From the NCBI RefSeq assembly GCF_009664975.1, contig NZ_WJXB01000022.1:1-61958 (forward strand): a stretch of DNA of 61,958 nt. The letters are read 5' to 3'. Positions within the stretch are counted from its first letter, which is position 1; the number at the start of each line of letters is the position of its first letter. Under the pieces are notes generated by a model that was not told the origin of the DNA, ran no database searches, and saw nothing but the letters and a program-made list of their open reading frames with translations. The position numbers and the translations under genes are program-made. Shown here piece by piece: positions 24,222-33,999 of the stretch. The DNA is from Paenibacillus monticola (lineage in GTDB: Bacteria > Bacillota > Bacilli > Paenibacillales > Paenibacillaceae).

Positions 24222-24351
24222 GGTGGAAGCGCCTGTCTCTATCGTCATCCGCAAGCCTTGGCGTTACAGCTGAGGCTTGTTTTCGATTCCAATTATAATA
24301 GGTGCCGGCGGAGATTAGCCGGTAGCCTGTTCAGTAAGAGAGGTGCGCCTG

Positions 24352-27300
24352 TTGTTACAAGGTCTTATAGAAGCTTTTTCCAAGGATCCCGATTTTCAGT
24401 CAGTCACCCAAGGTATCGCTGCAGGTATGAAGGAACAACTCATATCAGGTTTATCTGGCTCCGCGAGACAGATTATGCTTGCGGCACTGCATGAACAGAC
24501 TTCGCGTCCACTGCTGGTGGTAACGCATAATATGTTTTCAGCCCAGAAAATGGCTGATGATTTACAGGAAGCGCTTTCCCCGGAACGCGTACTGCTCTAT
24601 CCTGCCAATGAACTTGTTGCCGCTGAAGCTGCCGTTTCCAGTCCGGAAACGTTGGCCCAGCGAATTGAGGTTCTAACAAAATGTGCTCAAGGCTTTCGGG
24701 GGATTGTTGTTGTCCCTTATTCCGGCGTACGCCGATTGCTCCCTTCCCCTCATGTGATGGCTCAGGCACAGCTTACGGTTACGCAAGATGGGACTCTGGA
24801 GCTTGAAGCTTTTTTGATGTCCATGATTGAGATGGGTTATGAACGGGTGGAGCGGGTAGAGAACCGTGGCGAATTGAGCGTGCGGGGCGGAATTGTTGAT
24901 TTTTATCCTATGACTACTCCCCTGGCTTACCGGGTGGAGCTGTTCGATGATGAAGTGGACTCGATCAGAACTTTTGACCCTGTGGACCAGCGCTCTATTG
25001 ATAAAGTGCGAAATGTGACTATTTCCCCCTCCAAGGAAGTTATCGCTGACAAGTCTCGTCAGGAAGTGGCGTCACAAGAAGCTTCCGTGCTGCTGGAGCG
25101 GCAGTTGGAGAAAATGACCGACCGGCAGGCGAAGATTCGTTTACGGGAAGAAATAGGCCGTGAATTGGAAATGCTGCGTGAAGGTACTTATTTTCCTGAA
25201 ATCTATAAATATATTAGTCTTCTATATCCGGAACGTTCTCATTTATACGATTACATGGCGGAGGATACTCTGCTTATTCTTGATGAGCCGGCCAGATTGC
25301 TAGAAACGGCTAAACAACTCGAACGAGACGAGTCGGAATGGAACCTGCATCTGCTGCAAAACGGCAAAATGCTACCTGATATGCCGCTCTCTGTCGAAAG
25401 TGATGTAGTGATGTACCAACGTCCGTTTCAAAGCTTGTTTATGTCTATCTTTTTACGTCAGGTTCCGCATATTCAGCCACAGAACATATTAGGCTTTATC
25501 AGCCGTGGGATGCAGGATTTCCATGGCCAGATGAATGTGCTGAAGTCAGAGATGGAGCGTTGGCATAAATCAGGTGTGCAGGTAATAATGCTTGCCAATG
25601 GCGAGGAACGGATCGAACGTGTCCGTAGAATCCTATATGATTACGATATTGCTGAGCCCACCATTGTTCAAGGGAATCTGGGCTCTGGATTTGAGCTGCC
25701 GTCGATTCATTTGGCTGTGATTACCGAAGGAGAGCTGTTCTCTCAGAAGCAGAGGAAGGCTCGTAAGGTATCCAAGGGAATAGACAATGCTGAACGGATC
25801 AAGAGTTATACGGAGCTGAAGATCGGTGATTATGTCGTCCATCAGAACCATGGTATCGGCAAGTACATGGGTATCGGTACGCTGGAGGTCAGCGGCATTC
25901 ATCGGGATTATATGCATATTCTCTACGCCGGTGGCGATAAGCTCTCTGTGCCCATTGAGCAGATCGATCTGATCCAAAAATATGTAGGCTCCGAGGAAAA
26001 GGAACCGAAGATATACAAGCTTGGCGGCAACGAGTGGACGCGGGTTACCAATAAGGTTCGCTCTTCAGTACAGGATATTGCTGACGACCTGATCAAGCTC
26101 TACGCCGAGCGGCAAAGTGCTTTGGGCTATGGCTTTGAGAAAGATACGCAAGAACAGCATGAATTTGAAGAGATGTTCCCTTACGAGGAGACACGGGATC
26201 AGCTGCGGGCGATTGATGAGATTAAGAAGGATATGGAACAGAACCGTCCGATGGACCGGCTGCTGTGCGGAGACGTAGGTTATGGCAAGACAGAAGTGGC
26301 GATTCGTGCGGCCTTTAAATCGGCGATCGAAGGTAAGCAGGTGGCTGTGCTGGTTCCAACGACTATTTTGGCGCAGCAGCATTATGAGACCTTCCGGGAA
26401 CGTTTCGCTAATTATCCGCTTAATATTCAAGTGCTCAGCCGTTTTCGCAGTCGTAAGGAGCAGAATGAGACGATTAAAGGGGTGCGGCAGGGAACGGTAG
26501 ATGTGGTCATTGGGACACACCGGCTTTTGTCGCAGGATCTAATCTTTAAAGATCTGGGTCTATTAATTGTCGATGAAGAGCAGCGCTTTGGTGTGACTCA
26601 CAAAGAGAAGCTGAAGAAGCTCAAGACCAACGTAGATGTGCTAACCCTGACTGCAACTCCGATTCCGCGTACCCTGCATATGTCTATGCTCGGTGTACGT
26701 GATCTGTCTGTTATTGAGACACCGCCGGAGAATCGCTTTCCTGTACAGACCTATGTCGTTGAGCACAGTCAGACGCTTACCCGGGAAGCGATCGAGCGTG
26801 AATTAGCCCGCGGTGGGCAGGTCTATTATCTGTATAATCGCGTTCAGGGCATTCAGGAAATGGCCGCTCAAATCTCGATGCTCGTTCCTGAGGCACGGGT
26901 GGGCATCGGACATGGTCAAATGTCGGAATCGGAGCTGGAGAAGACCATTCTCGATTTTCTGGACGGAGAGTACGATGTGCTTGTCAGTACAAGCATTATT
27001 GAGACGGGTGTAGATATTCCTAACGTAAATACACTGCTCGTGCATGATGCTGACAAAATGGGCCTGTCGCAGCTGTATCAGCTGCGGGGACGGGTGGGTC
27101 GCTCCAATCGGATCGCCTACGCCTACTTCACCTATCAGCGGGATAAGGTGCTGACAGAAGTGGCGGAGAAACGCCTGCAGTCGATTAAGGAATTCACGGA
27201 GCTTGGCTCTGGCTTCAAAATTGCAATGCGTGATCTCTCCATTCGTGGAGCGGGTAATTTGCTGGGTGCAGAGCAGCATGGTTTTATCGCCTCCGTCGGT

Positions 27301-27876
27301 TTTGATCTGTATTCGCAGATGCTGGCCGAGGAAATCCGCAAACGCAAGGTGTCTGTGCTTGGCGAGGAAGATACATCGCTTAAAGAAGGCAACACGGTCA
27401 TTGATCTGTCGATTGACGCCTATCTGCCTTCTGAGTATATTTACGACAGTATCCAGAAGATTGAGATTTATAAAAAGGTTGCGGCAGTTACCTCCTTTGA
27501 GGATGCCTCCGAGCTTGAGGACGAGCTGCTTGACCGGTTCGGTGAACTGCCGGAAGCTGTCATCAATCTCTTATCTGTAGCCCGTTTGAAGGTATATGGC
27601 AAAATGTACGGAATTGACTCCATGGTTCGACGCGGGGAAGAGGTAGCGCTTAATTTCTTCGAAGGTCGTACTGGAGCTTTTGATACAGCGAAGCTCGCTA
27701 AGGTTGGAAATCGCTTTGAAAGACGTGTGCAATTTGATAGGGAGTCCAAAGCGGCGATCCGGGTGAAGTCTAAAGGGCTTGAGGATAAAGAGCTGCTTGA
27801 CTTGCTCGAACAATTTCTGGAAGCAATCAAACAGTCTTTTAAATCGAAGGGAGAACTACACAATGTCGTTAAATAA
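24352..27876 (+). CDS. mfd: transcription-repair coupling factor Mfd
   Basis: About 1174 residues. The UvrB-like N-terminal domain (LSGSARQIML, YPANELVAAEAAV) is followed by the RNA-polymerase-interacting domain (YVVHQNHGIGKYMGI, near 500) and the RecG-like helicase: Walker A GDVGYGKTEV at about 640, DEEQ near 741, and QLRGRVGRSNRIAYAYFTY. The C-terminal autoinhibitory domain is complete. It removes stalled polymerase and recruits UvrA. TTG 24352 follows GAGAGGTG. Its end overlaps the next gene by 14 nt. Confidence 0.97.
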   Translation: MLQGLIEAFSKDPDFQSVTQGIAAGMKEQLISGLSGSARQIMLAALHEQTSRPLLVVTHNMFSAQKMADDLQEALSPERVLLYPANELVAAEAAVSSPETLAQRIEVLTKCAQGFRGIVVVPYSGVRRLLPSPHVMAQAQLTVTQDGTLELEAFLMSMIEMGYERVERVENRGELSVRGGIVDFYPMTTPLAYRVELFDDEVDSIRTFDPVDQRSIDKVRNVTISPSKEVIADKSRQEVASQEASVLLERQLEKMTDRQAKIRLREEIGRELEMLREGTYFPEIYKYISLLYPERSHLYDYMAEDTLLILDEPARLLETAKQLERDESEWNLHLLQNGKMLPDMPLSVESDVVMYQRPFQSLFMSIFLRQVPHIQPQNILGFISRGMQDFHGQMNVLKSEMERWHKSGVQVIMLANGEERIERVRRILYDYDIAEPTIVQGNLGSGFELPSIHLAVITEGELFSQKQRKARKVSKGIDNAERIKSYTELKIGDYVVHQNHGIGKYMGIGTLEVSGIHRDYMHILYAGGDKLSVPIEQIDLIQKYVGSEEKEPKIYKLGGNEWTRVTNKVRSSVQDIADDLIKLYAERQSALGYGFEKDTQEQHEFEEMFPYEETRDQLRAIDEIKKDMEQNRPMDRLLCGDVGYGKTEVAIRAAFKSAIEGKQVAVLVPTTILAQQHYETFRERFANYPLNIQVLSRFRSRKEQNETIKGVRQGTVDVVIGTHRLLSQDLIFKDLGLLIVDEEQRFGVTHKEKLKKLKTNVDVLTLTATPIPRTLHMSMLGVRDLSVIETPPENRFPVQTYVVEHSQTLTREAIERELARGGQVYYLYNRVQGIQEMAAQISMLVPEARVGIGHGQMSESELEKTILDFLDGEYDVLVSTSIIETGVDIPNVNTLLVHDADKMGLSQLYQLRGRVGRSNRIAYAYFTYQRDKVLTEVAEKRLQSIKEFTELGSGFKIAMRDLSIRGAGNLLGAEQHGFIASVGFDLYSQMLAEEIRKRKVSVLGEEDTSLKEGNTVIDLSIDAYLPSEYIYDSIQKIEIYKKVAAVTSFEDASELEDELLDRFGELPEAVINLLSVARLKVYGKMYGIDSMVRRGEEVALNFFEGRTGAFDTAKLAKVGNRFERRVQFDRESKAAIRVKSKGLEDKELLDLLEQFLEAIKQSFKSKGELHNVVK

Positions 27877-28921
27877 TCAAAAAGCCTGGAAAGTGTTGCT
27901 CGTCTCACTAGCAGCAGCCGTTTCTTTCTCGATGCTTTCTGCATGCAGCAGTAAATCAGATAACGCCGAGGACAATAGCACAGCCGTAGCTACCTATACT
28001 GGCGGAACCATTACTGAAAAGGAGTTTGCCCTGGATCAAAAGATTATGAAATTCCTTTCTCCAGAACAGGCGCAGTATTTAGAAATTGATGCCTTTAAAG
28101 AGTCCATCCTGAAGCAGGAGGTCGCTTTTGAATATCTAGCTACCAAAGCAACGGATGAAGCCAAGAAACAAGCGGAGAAAGAGGCTGACGCTCAAGTAGC
28201 TTCCTTGAAAACGGGATTGGCTGACACTTATGAGAGTACACTTAAGGAGCAGGATCTTACAGAAGCTGACATCCATGCGTATATGTTACGCGTATTGACG
28301 GTTTACCAGGATATGCTGCTTAAAGTAACCGATGACCAGGTGACGAAAGAATTCGAGGCGACGAAGGGCGACTTTACAGTGTCCACGCTGCGCCATGTCC
28401 TAATAGGGTTAACCGATGCCAATAGCAAGGAACGCACCAATCCGGACGCGCTGAAGCTGGCTAAGGATGTAAAGGCACAACTGGATGCTGGTGCTGACTT
28501 TGCAACGATTGCCAAGAAATATTCGGATGATACCGGATCTAAGGATGCTGGCGGCGAATATAAGGACAAGGCCCTTGGCACCTATGTGGAGGAATTCAAA
28601 AAGGCTGCTCAGACCTTACCACTGAACACAATTAGTGAACCGGTAGAGACGACTTATGGGTATCACATTATTGAAGTGGAATCCCGTACGGATAAAACCT
28701 TTGATCAACTAACGGATGAACAGAAGGACGGCATTAAGAGTTCACTGGCTTCCAAGGGTCTGGAGACCTTTCTGGAGAAGGGCATGGATGATCTGAAGGT
28801 CGTTATCAATCTGCCAAAAAGCTCCGCTGCAGCAAATGAATCCGGAACAACGAACACTGGAACTGAACCTACGAAAGCTCCAAGTGCGGATGCACCAGCA
28901 GCTACAGAAGCTGCCAAATAA
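27863..28921 (+). CDS. PpiC-type peptidyl-prolyl isomerase lipoprotein (PrsA-like foldase)
   Basis: A 352-residue extracytoplasmic foldase. The signal segment ends in the lipobox LSAC (Cys28). An N-terminal SurA-like helical chaperone region is followed by a parvulin domain at about 160-275 (TLRHVLIGL, AKKYSDDTGSKDAGGEY, GYHIIEVESRTD) and a low-complexity Thr/Ala/Pro tail. It overlaps mfd by 14 nt with a GGGAG site inside mfd, so it is coupled to it. B. subtilis has no gene here; a second PpiC protein is encoded at 50684-51628. Confidence 0.92.
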   Translation: MSLNNQKAWKVLLVSLAAAVSFSMLSACSSKSDNAEDNSTAVATYTGGTITEKEFALDQKIMKFLSPEQAQYLEIDAFKESILKQEVAFEYLATKATDEAKKQAEKEADAQVASLKTGLADTYESTLKEQDLTEADIHAYMLRVLTVYQDMLLKVTDDQVTKEFEATKGDFTVSTLRHVLIGLTDANSKERTNPDALKLAKDVKAQLDAGADFATIAKKYSDDTGSKDAGGEYKDKALGTYVEEFKKAAQTLPLNTISEPVETTYGYHIIEVESRTDKTFDQLTDEQKDGIKSSLASKGLETFLEKGMDDLKVVINLPKSSAAANESGTTNTGTEPTKAPSADAPAATEAAK

Positions 28922-28950
28922 GCAGTAGCATATAGGACAAGCCCTGCCCC

Positions 28951-28988
28951 AAAGCCTTCCTTCACTCCAGAGTGAGGGAAGGCTTTTT
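28951..28988 (+). terminator. terminator after the PpiC lipoprotein
   Basis: AAAGCCTTCC-ttCACTC pairs with GAGTG-a-GGGAAGGCTTT and a T-run follows. Confidence 0.9.
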
Positions 28989-29004
28989 CCTTTTTAGCGT
29001 TTAT

Positions 29005-29034
29005 GTATAAGTAACTGGGAAGAGATGAATACTA
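29005..29034 (+). promoter_or_regulatory. sigma-G promoter of spoVT
   Basis: GTATA (29005-29009), an 18-bp spacer, AATACTA (29028-29034), one base off the sigma-G -10 pattern. spoVT is a sigma-G gene in B. subtilis. Confidence 0.65.
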
Positions 29035-29127
29035 TGGTCAGATATTAAGATAAATCACTGGGATTAGCACTTCCCATATTGAACAGTAGTTGGACCAAAC
29101 TTCTTTAGAAAGCGGGGCACATGTGAA

Positions 29128-29670
29128 ATGAAAGCTACTGGAATTGTACGCCGTATTGATGATCTCGGACGAGTGGTGATCCCCAAAGAAATCAGACGCA
29201 CCTTACGTATCCGAGAAGGCGATCCACTGGAAATATTCGTCGATCGCGATGGTGAAGTCATACTGAAGAAATATTCTCCGATCGGGGAATTGGGCGATTT
29301 TGCTAAGGAATATGCAGAGTCACTCTTCGAAAGTACAGGACATATTACAATGATTGCGGACCGTGACACCTTTATTACACTTGCTGGTGGTTCCAAAAAG
29401 GATTATTTGGATAAACAAGTGGGCGTGCTGCTGGAGAAAGTTATGGATGGTCGGAAAACGGTACTGGAAACGAACGGAGGCAGCTACGAACTTGGAAAAG
29501 ATCATCAGGAACTGCTATCCTCCTATGTAGCTGCGCCCATCATTTCCGGAGGAGATCCTATTGGCTGTGTAGTAATGCTGAATAAAGATGATTCAGTGAA
29601 AATGTCACAAATGGAAGTTAAAATGACTGAAACAGCTGCCGCTTTCCTTGGCAAGCAGATGGAGCAGTAA
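29128..29670 (+). CDS. spoVT: stage V sporulation regulator SpoVT
   Basis: A 180-residue forespore transcription factor. The N-terminal AbrB-like swapped-hairpin domain (MKATGIVRRIDDLGRVVIPKEIRRTLRI) is followed by a GAF-like ligand domain (about 55-178). It adjusts sigma-G-dependent genes. Only a weak AGAAAGCGGGG site precedes the ATG. It is bounded by terminators and has its own promoter. Confidence 0.97.
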   Translation: MKATGIVRRIDDLGRVVIPKEIRRTLRIREGDPLEIFVDRDGEVILKKYSPIGELGDFAKEYAESLFESTGHITMIADRDTFITLAGGSKKDYLDKQVGVLLEKVMDGRKTVLETNGGSYELGKDHQELLSSYVAAPIISGGDPIGCVVMLNKDDSVKMSQMEVKMTETAAAFLGKQMEQ

Positions 29671-29689
29671 TATCTTTTTGCACTACGGA

Positions 29690-29734
29690 CCCCGCCTTCC
29701 TTTGGTATGATGGACAAAGGAAGGCGGGGGTTTT
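29690..29734 (+). terminator. terminator of spoVT
   Basis: A perfect 15-bp stem (CCCCGCCTTCCTTTG with CAAAGGAAGGCGGGG) followed by GTTTT. Confidence 0.92.
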
Positions 29735-29762
29735 GTTGTCTGGGGCGTACATACGTTATAAT
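29733..29762 (+). promoter_or_regulatory. sigma-A promoter of the flippase gene
   Basis: TTGTTG (29733-29738), an 18-bp spacer, TATAAT (29757-29762). The -35 abuts the spoVT terminator. Confidence 0.65.
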
Positions 29763-29803
29763 ATAGAAATTCATCTTATCCTAGTGGTAGAGCAGGTATA
29801 TTT

Positions 29804-31501
29804 ATGAAATCCACAACTCAGGCTTCCAGATTGCTGCAAGGGGCATTTATTCTTAGTGCCGCAGCCATAATCTCCAAGCTGATTGGTACATTGCAAAAAA
29901 TCCCGCTGCAGAATTTGGGTGGCGATGCCGTATTCGGTATTTATAACACTGTTTATCCTCTGTATACGATTCTTGTAACGGTAGCCATGCTGGGGCTGCC
30001 TACCGCCATATCCAAGTTCGTAGCTGAAGCTTCGGCTGGAAGACGCACTGAGGAAGGCCGGCGGGTATTGCTGCTGGCTGCGGGAATAACGGGTATTAGC
30101 GGTTTAGTCATCGGAGTCCTCACTTATACGGGTGCACCGATTATTGCCGTTTGGGTTGGGAACTCGCATGTATTGCCCGCTCTGCGGAGCAGTGCTTGGG
30201 GGCTGGCTGTTGTTCCGGTGATGGCCGCCCTGCGTGGTTATTTTCAAGGACTGCATAATATGGTGCCTACAGCAGTGTCGCAAATTGTTGAGCAATCGGT
30301 GCGGGTGGCTGTAATGATTGGGCTGCTGCTCTATTTGACTTCGCAGGGGGCTGGAGCGGAGAGCATCGCTGCTGGTGCTCTGCTCGGATCGGCTGGTGGC
30401 GGCGCAGCAGGACTGCTGGTTATGCTGCTGTATTGGCGGCGTTACCGCCGTGGTGGCAGCAGGCATGGATCTGTAGCAGAGATTGCAGCCGCAACAGAGG
30501 CTGCAAGGCCGGGAGAGCAGATCGTTACTGCTGCTGATACAGTAGGGAGTTCAACCGGGCAGAGCGGAAGCGTGAAGGCCAGCAAGCTGCTGGCCTATGG
30601 GGTTCCCGTGATGCTGGGTGCACTGGCTGTTCCGCTCATTGGACTAGTAGATGTATTTACTGTACCCCGTTTGCTATCCGCATCCGCTGGAAGCGAAGGG
30701 AACGCAATGGCACAGTTTGGAGTGTACAACCGTGGGTTGCCACTCGTGCAGATTGTAACCATGCTGGCTACTTCGTTGTCTGTAGTGTTCATTCCGGCGC
30801 TGGCCGAGGCAAAGTTCAAGGGCGATATGAAATTGATTGAGACCCGCTGCAGCCTGTCATTACGCTGGTTCTGGCTGCTCGGCTTGGCGGCGGCAGTTGG
30901 TCTCGCCGTGCTTGCCGTGCCTATTAATGTGGCGCTATATGGCGATACCGCCGGCAGCACAACGATGACCTGGCTGGCCTTCACCGCTGCTGGCGGTACG
31001 GTCAGCATCATCTCCGCCGCCCTGCTGCAGGGCTTGGGCTACGTGCGCGCGCCCGCGCTGCACCTGCTGGCCGCAGCAGCGCTGAAGGTGGCGCTGAACC
31101 TGCTGCTCGTCCCGCAGCAGGGCATCACTGGCGCGGCCATAGCTGGCGTGGCCGCGCATCTCTTCGCAGCAGCACTGAACGTGCTGCTGCTGCACCGCAA
31201 GGGCCATCTGCGGCTTCGCTTCGCAGATGCCCTGGCTAAGCCCGCGCTGCTGCTAGCGGGCTTAGGCCTGGCCGCAGCAGCCGCGAGCTGGGCTGCTGGG
31301 CTCGCAGCGACGGCCGCCGGCTTAGGCGGCGGGCGGGCCGCAAGCCTCGCGCAGAGCCTGCTCGGCGTCACTGCGGGCTGCGCCGTCTTCGCCGTAGGGG
31401 CCATCGCCCTGCGGCTGCTCAGCGAGAGCGAGCTGCGCCAGCTTCCGGGCTTCGGCCCGTCCCTGGCAGACAAGCTGAAGAAGCTGCGCTTGTTTCCATA
31501 A
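29804..31501 (+). CDS. MATE/MurJ-type polysaccharide flippase (YabM/SpoVB family)
   Basis: A 565-residue polytopic membrane protein with about 13-14 hydrophobic segments. The start ASRLLQGAFILSAAAIISKLIGTLQKIPLQNLGG and GLPTAISKFVAE are typical of SpoVB/YabM-like lipid-linked glycan exporters. The substrate, perhaps lipid II or a spore polysaccharide precursor, is inferred. The last third (30950-31490) is strikingly GC- and Ala/Leu-rich compared with the first. It shares the B. subtilis position between spoVT and mazG. Confidence 0.9.
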   Translation: MKSTTQASRLLQGAFILSAAAIISKLIGTLQKIPLQNLGGDAVFGIYNTVYPLYTILVTVAMLGLPTAISKFVAEASAGRRTEEGRRVLLLAAGITGISGLVIGVLTYTGAPIIAVWVGNSHVLPALRSSAWGLAVVPVMAALRGYFQGLHNMVPTAVSQIVEQSVRVAVMIGLLLYLTSQGAGAESIAAGALLGSAGGGAAGLLVMLLYWRRYRRGGSRHGSVAEIAAATEAARPGEQIVTAADTVGSSTGQSGSVKASKLLAYGVPVMLGALAVPLIGLVDVFTVPRLLSASAGSEGNAMAQFGVYNRGLPLVQIVTMLATSLSVVFIPALAEAKFKGDMKLIETRCSLSLRWFWLLGLAAAVGLAVLAVPINVALYGDTAGSTTMTWLAFTAAGGTVSIISAALLQGLGYVRAPALHLLAAAALKVALNLLLVPQQGITGAAIAGVAAHLFAAALNVLLLHRKGHLRLRFADALAKPALLLAGLGLAAAAASWAAGLAATAAGLGGGRAASLAQSLLGVTAGCAVFAVGAIALRLLSESELRQLPGFGPSLADKLKKLRLFP

Positions 31502-31598
31502 GGCATAACCGGCTACATTATGAGCAGTGCAATCTATATATTACAAGGTAGCCTTTCGCTTGGAGCGATTAAGGGCGCCAAGGAGGAGAGGAACAGGC

Positions 31599-33098
31599 AT
31601 GAGCGCAACATTAACAGTGGTAGGCCTCGGGTCCGGAAATCCGGACCGACTGACATTAGGTATCGTCAAGAAGCTTACGGCGGCATCCGTCGTTTATGTA
31701 CGTACCAAGGAGCATCCGGTCATGGCTGCACTGGCAGAGCTTGAGATTACAGCACAGTCCTTTGATGGGCTGTATGAATCTTTATCTTCATTTCCTGAGG
31801 TATATGAGGCTATAACCTCACAATTGATCGAGGAGGCGCGTTCCGCTGCGCCGGGCACGAATATCGTCTATGCCGTACCGGGGCATCCGATGGTTGCCGA
31901 ATCCGCAGTTTCTCTGCTGCGCCAGCGTTGTCCGGGAGAGGGCATAGAGCTGCAGATCCTGGGCGGTGAAAGCTTTCTGGATGAGGCGTTTGTCCGGCTT
32001 GGTTTTGATCCCATCGAAGGTTTCCAACTGCTCGATGCTTCCGGCATTCGCAGCTCCCAGCTTCAGCCTGAGCTGCATACGCTGATAGGCCAAGTATATG
32101 ATACCTTTACGGCTTCGGAGACGAAGCTGTGTCTGATGGAGCTGTACCCACCTGAATATGAGGTTATTGTTGGACATGCCTTGGGGGTAGAGGACGAAGA
32201 ATCGATCATTACCGTACCCCTCTATGAGCTGGATCGTCTGGAGGGTTATGGCAACCTGTCACTTGTGTATGTTCCGGCCAACCGTACTGCGGATATCCGC
32301 AAGCGTACCTTTGCCCGTCTGCATGAAATTGTCGATATTTTGCGCAGTCCGGAGGGTTGCCCCTGGGACCGGGAGCAGACTCATGAATCGCTGCGTAAAA
32401 ATCTGATCGAGGAGACCTACGAGGTTCTCGAAACGATAGATGAGGATGACCCTGAACATATGAAGGAAGAACTCGGGGACCTTCTGCTCCAGATTATGCT
32501 TCATTCACAAATGGAGGAGGAGCTTGGGACCTTTACCGTGTTTGACGTGATTGAAGGGCTGAATGATAAGCTGATCTTCCGGCATCCGCATGTATTTGGC
32601 GATCAAAGTGCCAGTGATGCCACAGAGGCACTGCAGAACTGGGAAGGCATGAAGGCAGAGGAGAAACGCCGCAAGGGCTTGAAGCCAGAAGAACAATCTG
32701 CTCTTAGCGGTGTTCCCCGCGATCTGCCAGCATTGATGAAGGCCTATAAACTCCAGAAGAAAGCCTCCAAGGTAGGTTTCGACTGGGATAATGTGAGTGA
32801 TGTTCTAGCCAAGATTCGCGAGGAGCTGGATGAACTGCAAGAGGCGATTGATACGGGTGCATCGGAGGATGAGCAGCTTCTGGAGCTGGGGGATTTGCTG
32901 TTCGCTGCCACCAATGTGGCTCGTTTTATTGGAGCAGATCCGGAAGAGGCATTAACCCGCACCAACCGCAAGTTCGTCAATCGTTTTCAATATATTGAAC
33001 AAAGTCTGTTGCGTAAAGGAACAACTGTACAGCAAAGTAGTCTGGACGAAATGGAAGCTTTATGGCAGGAAGCCAAGATCCAGGAGCGGAAGGTATAG
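31599..33098 (+). CDS. mazG: MazG family protein with N-terminal tetrapyrrole methylase domain (YabN)
   Basis: A 499-residue fusion. Residues 1-225 are a tetrapyrrole-methylase-like domain (LTVVGLGSGNPDRLTLG, AVPGHPMVAESAV, GGESFLDEAF); residues 240-495 hold MazG nucleotide pyrophosphohydrolase repeats with EExxE/ExxD metal motifs (CPWDREQTHESLRKNLIEETYE, EELGDLLLQI, ELGDLLFA). It should clean up non-canonical NTPs. ATG 31599 follows AGGAGGAGAGG; the longer frame from 31527 is excluded. Confidence 0.94.
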   Translation: MSATLTVVGLGSGNPDRLTLGIVKKLTAASVVYVRTKEHPVMAALAELEITAQSFDGLYESLSSFPEVYEAITSQLIEEARSAAPGTNIVYAVPGHPMVAESAVSLLRQRCPGEGIELQILGGESFLDEAFVRLGFDPIEGFQLLDASGIRSSQLQPELHTLIGQVYDTFTASETKLCLMELYPPEYEVIVGHALGVEDEESIITVPLYELDRLEGYGNLSLVYVPANRTADIRKRTFARLHEIVDILRSPEGCPWDREQTHESLRKNLIEETYEVLETIDEDDPEHMKEELGDLLLQIMLHSQMEEELGTFTVFDVIEGLNDKLIFRHPHVFGDQSASDATEALQNWEGMKAEEKRRKGLKPEEQSALSGVPRDLPALMKAYKLQKKASKVGFDWDNVSDVLAKIREELDELQEAIDTGASEDEQLLELGDLLFAATNVARFIGADPEEALTRTNRKFVNRFQYIEQSLLRKGTTVQQSSLDEMEALWQEAKIQERKV

Positions 33099-33250
33099 CG
33101 ACGGCTATTCTAAACTTGCTTCGGATTCTCTTTTAGCGGTATATGTCCGCCCAGATGCGGCAATGCTGGTAAAGCAGTGTCATAAATCTCTGATTTGAAA
33201 TAGAGATAGAGGTTTATAATGTAATAGTGCTAGAGCCGGAGCTTTAGCGG

Positions 33251-33288
33251 CGATTTTTGAGAAATAGCATTTTCTTTTTTAAAAATCG
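33251..33288 (+). other. AT-rich stem-loop in the hup leader region
   Basis: CGATTTTT pairs with AAAAATCG around an inner AGAAAT/ATTTTCT helix. The 317-nt gap between mazG and hup also holds a TATAAT at 33215-33220 without a clear -35. A promoter for hup probably lies here and the hairpin would then be in its mRNA leader. Confidence 0.4.
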
Positions 33289-33415
33289 GCGAGTTGTGGC
33301 AGGATTTTAGAATGGCATCAAGAATATCATAAAGACGAAATGACGATTTTCGCCATTGTTTGGCTGTGAATCTCGTTTCATTTATTTTTTTGTATCCTAG
33401 GAGGAACTTCAAATT

Positions 33416-33688
33416 ATGAACAAGACAGATTTGGTAAACAACATTTCCGAGAAAAACGGATTGGCAAAAAAAGAAGTAGAAGCAGTATTGAACGGGTTTT
33501 TGGGCGAAATTACCGAAGCTTTGGCAAAAGGTGATAAAGTTCAATTGATCGGTTTCGGAACTTTCGAAACTCGTAAGCGTTCCGGACGCACAGGACGCAA
33601 CCCACAAACGGGTGAAGCGATTGAAATTTCTGAATCTACTGTTCCAGCCTTCAAGGCGGGAAACAAACTTAAAGAAGCTGTCAACTAA
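33416..33688 (+). CDS. hup: DNA-binding protein HU
   Basis: A 90-residue histone-like dimeric nucleoid protein. MNKTDLVNNISEKNGLAKKE, FGTFETRKRSGRTGRNPQTG and PAFKAGNKLKEAV are the HU signature, including the arm with the intercalating proline (NPQTG). TAGGAGGA precedes the ATG. Its TAA overlaps the rqcP ATG (TAATG). In B. subtilis HU (hbs) is elsewhere, so the position is lineage specific. Confidence 0.97.
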   Translation: MNKTDLVNNISEKNGLAKKEVEAVLNGFLGEITEALAKGDKVQLIGFGTFETRKRSGRTGRNPQTGEAIEISESTVPAFKAGNKLKEAVN

Positions 33689-33966
33689 TGCGTCTCGATA
33701 AATTCCTGAAAGTATCCCGGTTGATCAAGCGCCGTACCGTGGCGAAGGATGTGTCCGAACAGGGCCGGGTATTAATTAACGGACGGGAAGCCAAACCGAG
33801 CAGTACAGTCAAGATCGGAGACGAGATTACCGTACAATTTGGTCAAAAGCTCGTGACGGTTCAAGTGGAAAAGCTGGTTGAAACCACCCGCAAGGACGAG
33901 GCTGCCGGTATATACACTTTACTCAGGGAAGAGCCTGTTGCCAAAAGCAGCGGTCTGGACTGGTAA
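33688..33966 (+). CDS. rqcP: RqcP (YabO), S4-domain ribosome quality control factor
   Basis: A 92-residue S4 RNA-binding protein of the Hsp15 family: MRLDKFLKVSRLIKRRTVAKDVSEQGRVLING. In B. subtilis RqcP binds the stalled 50S-peptidyl-tRNA complex and assists RqcH in alanine tailing. It is coupled to hup by a one-base overlap and ends in a terminator. Confidence 0.94.
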   Translation: MRLDKFLKVSRLIKRRTVAKDVSEQGRVLINGREAKPSSTVKIGDEITVQFGQKLVTVQVEKLVETTRKDEAAGIYTLLREEPVAKSSGLDW

Positions 33967-33999
33967 ATAGTTGATTGCTTTAAAATTGTGCAAGAAGGT

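Noticed and set aside
31039..31506. Long reverse-strand ORF of 155 codons opposite the end of the flippase gene
   Set aside because: It is a by-product of the GC-rich, stop-poor segment; composition is Ser/Ala/Arg-rich, no ribosome-binding site, and the forward gene has clear homology.
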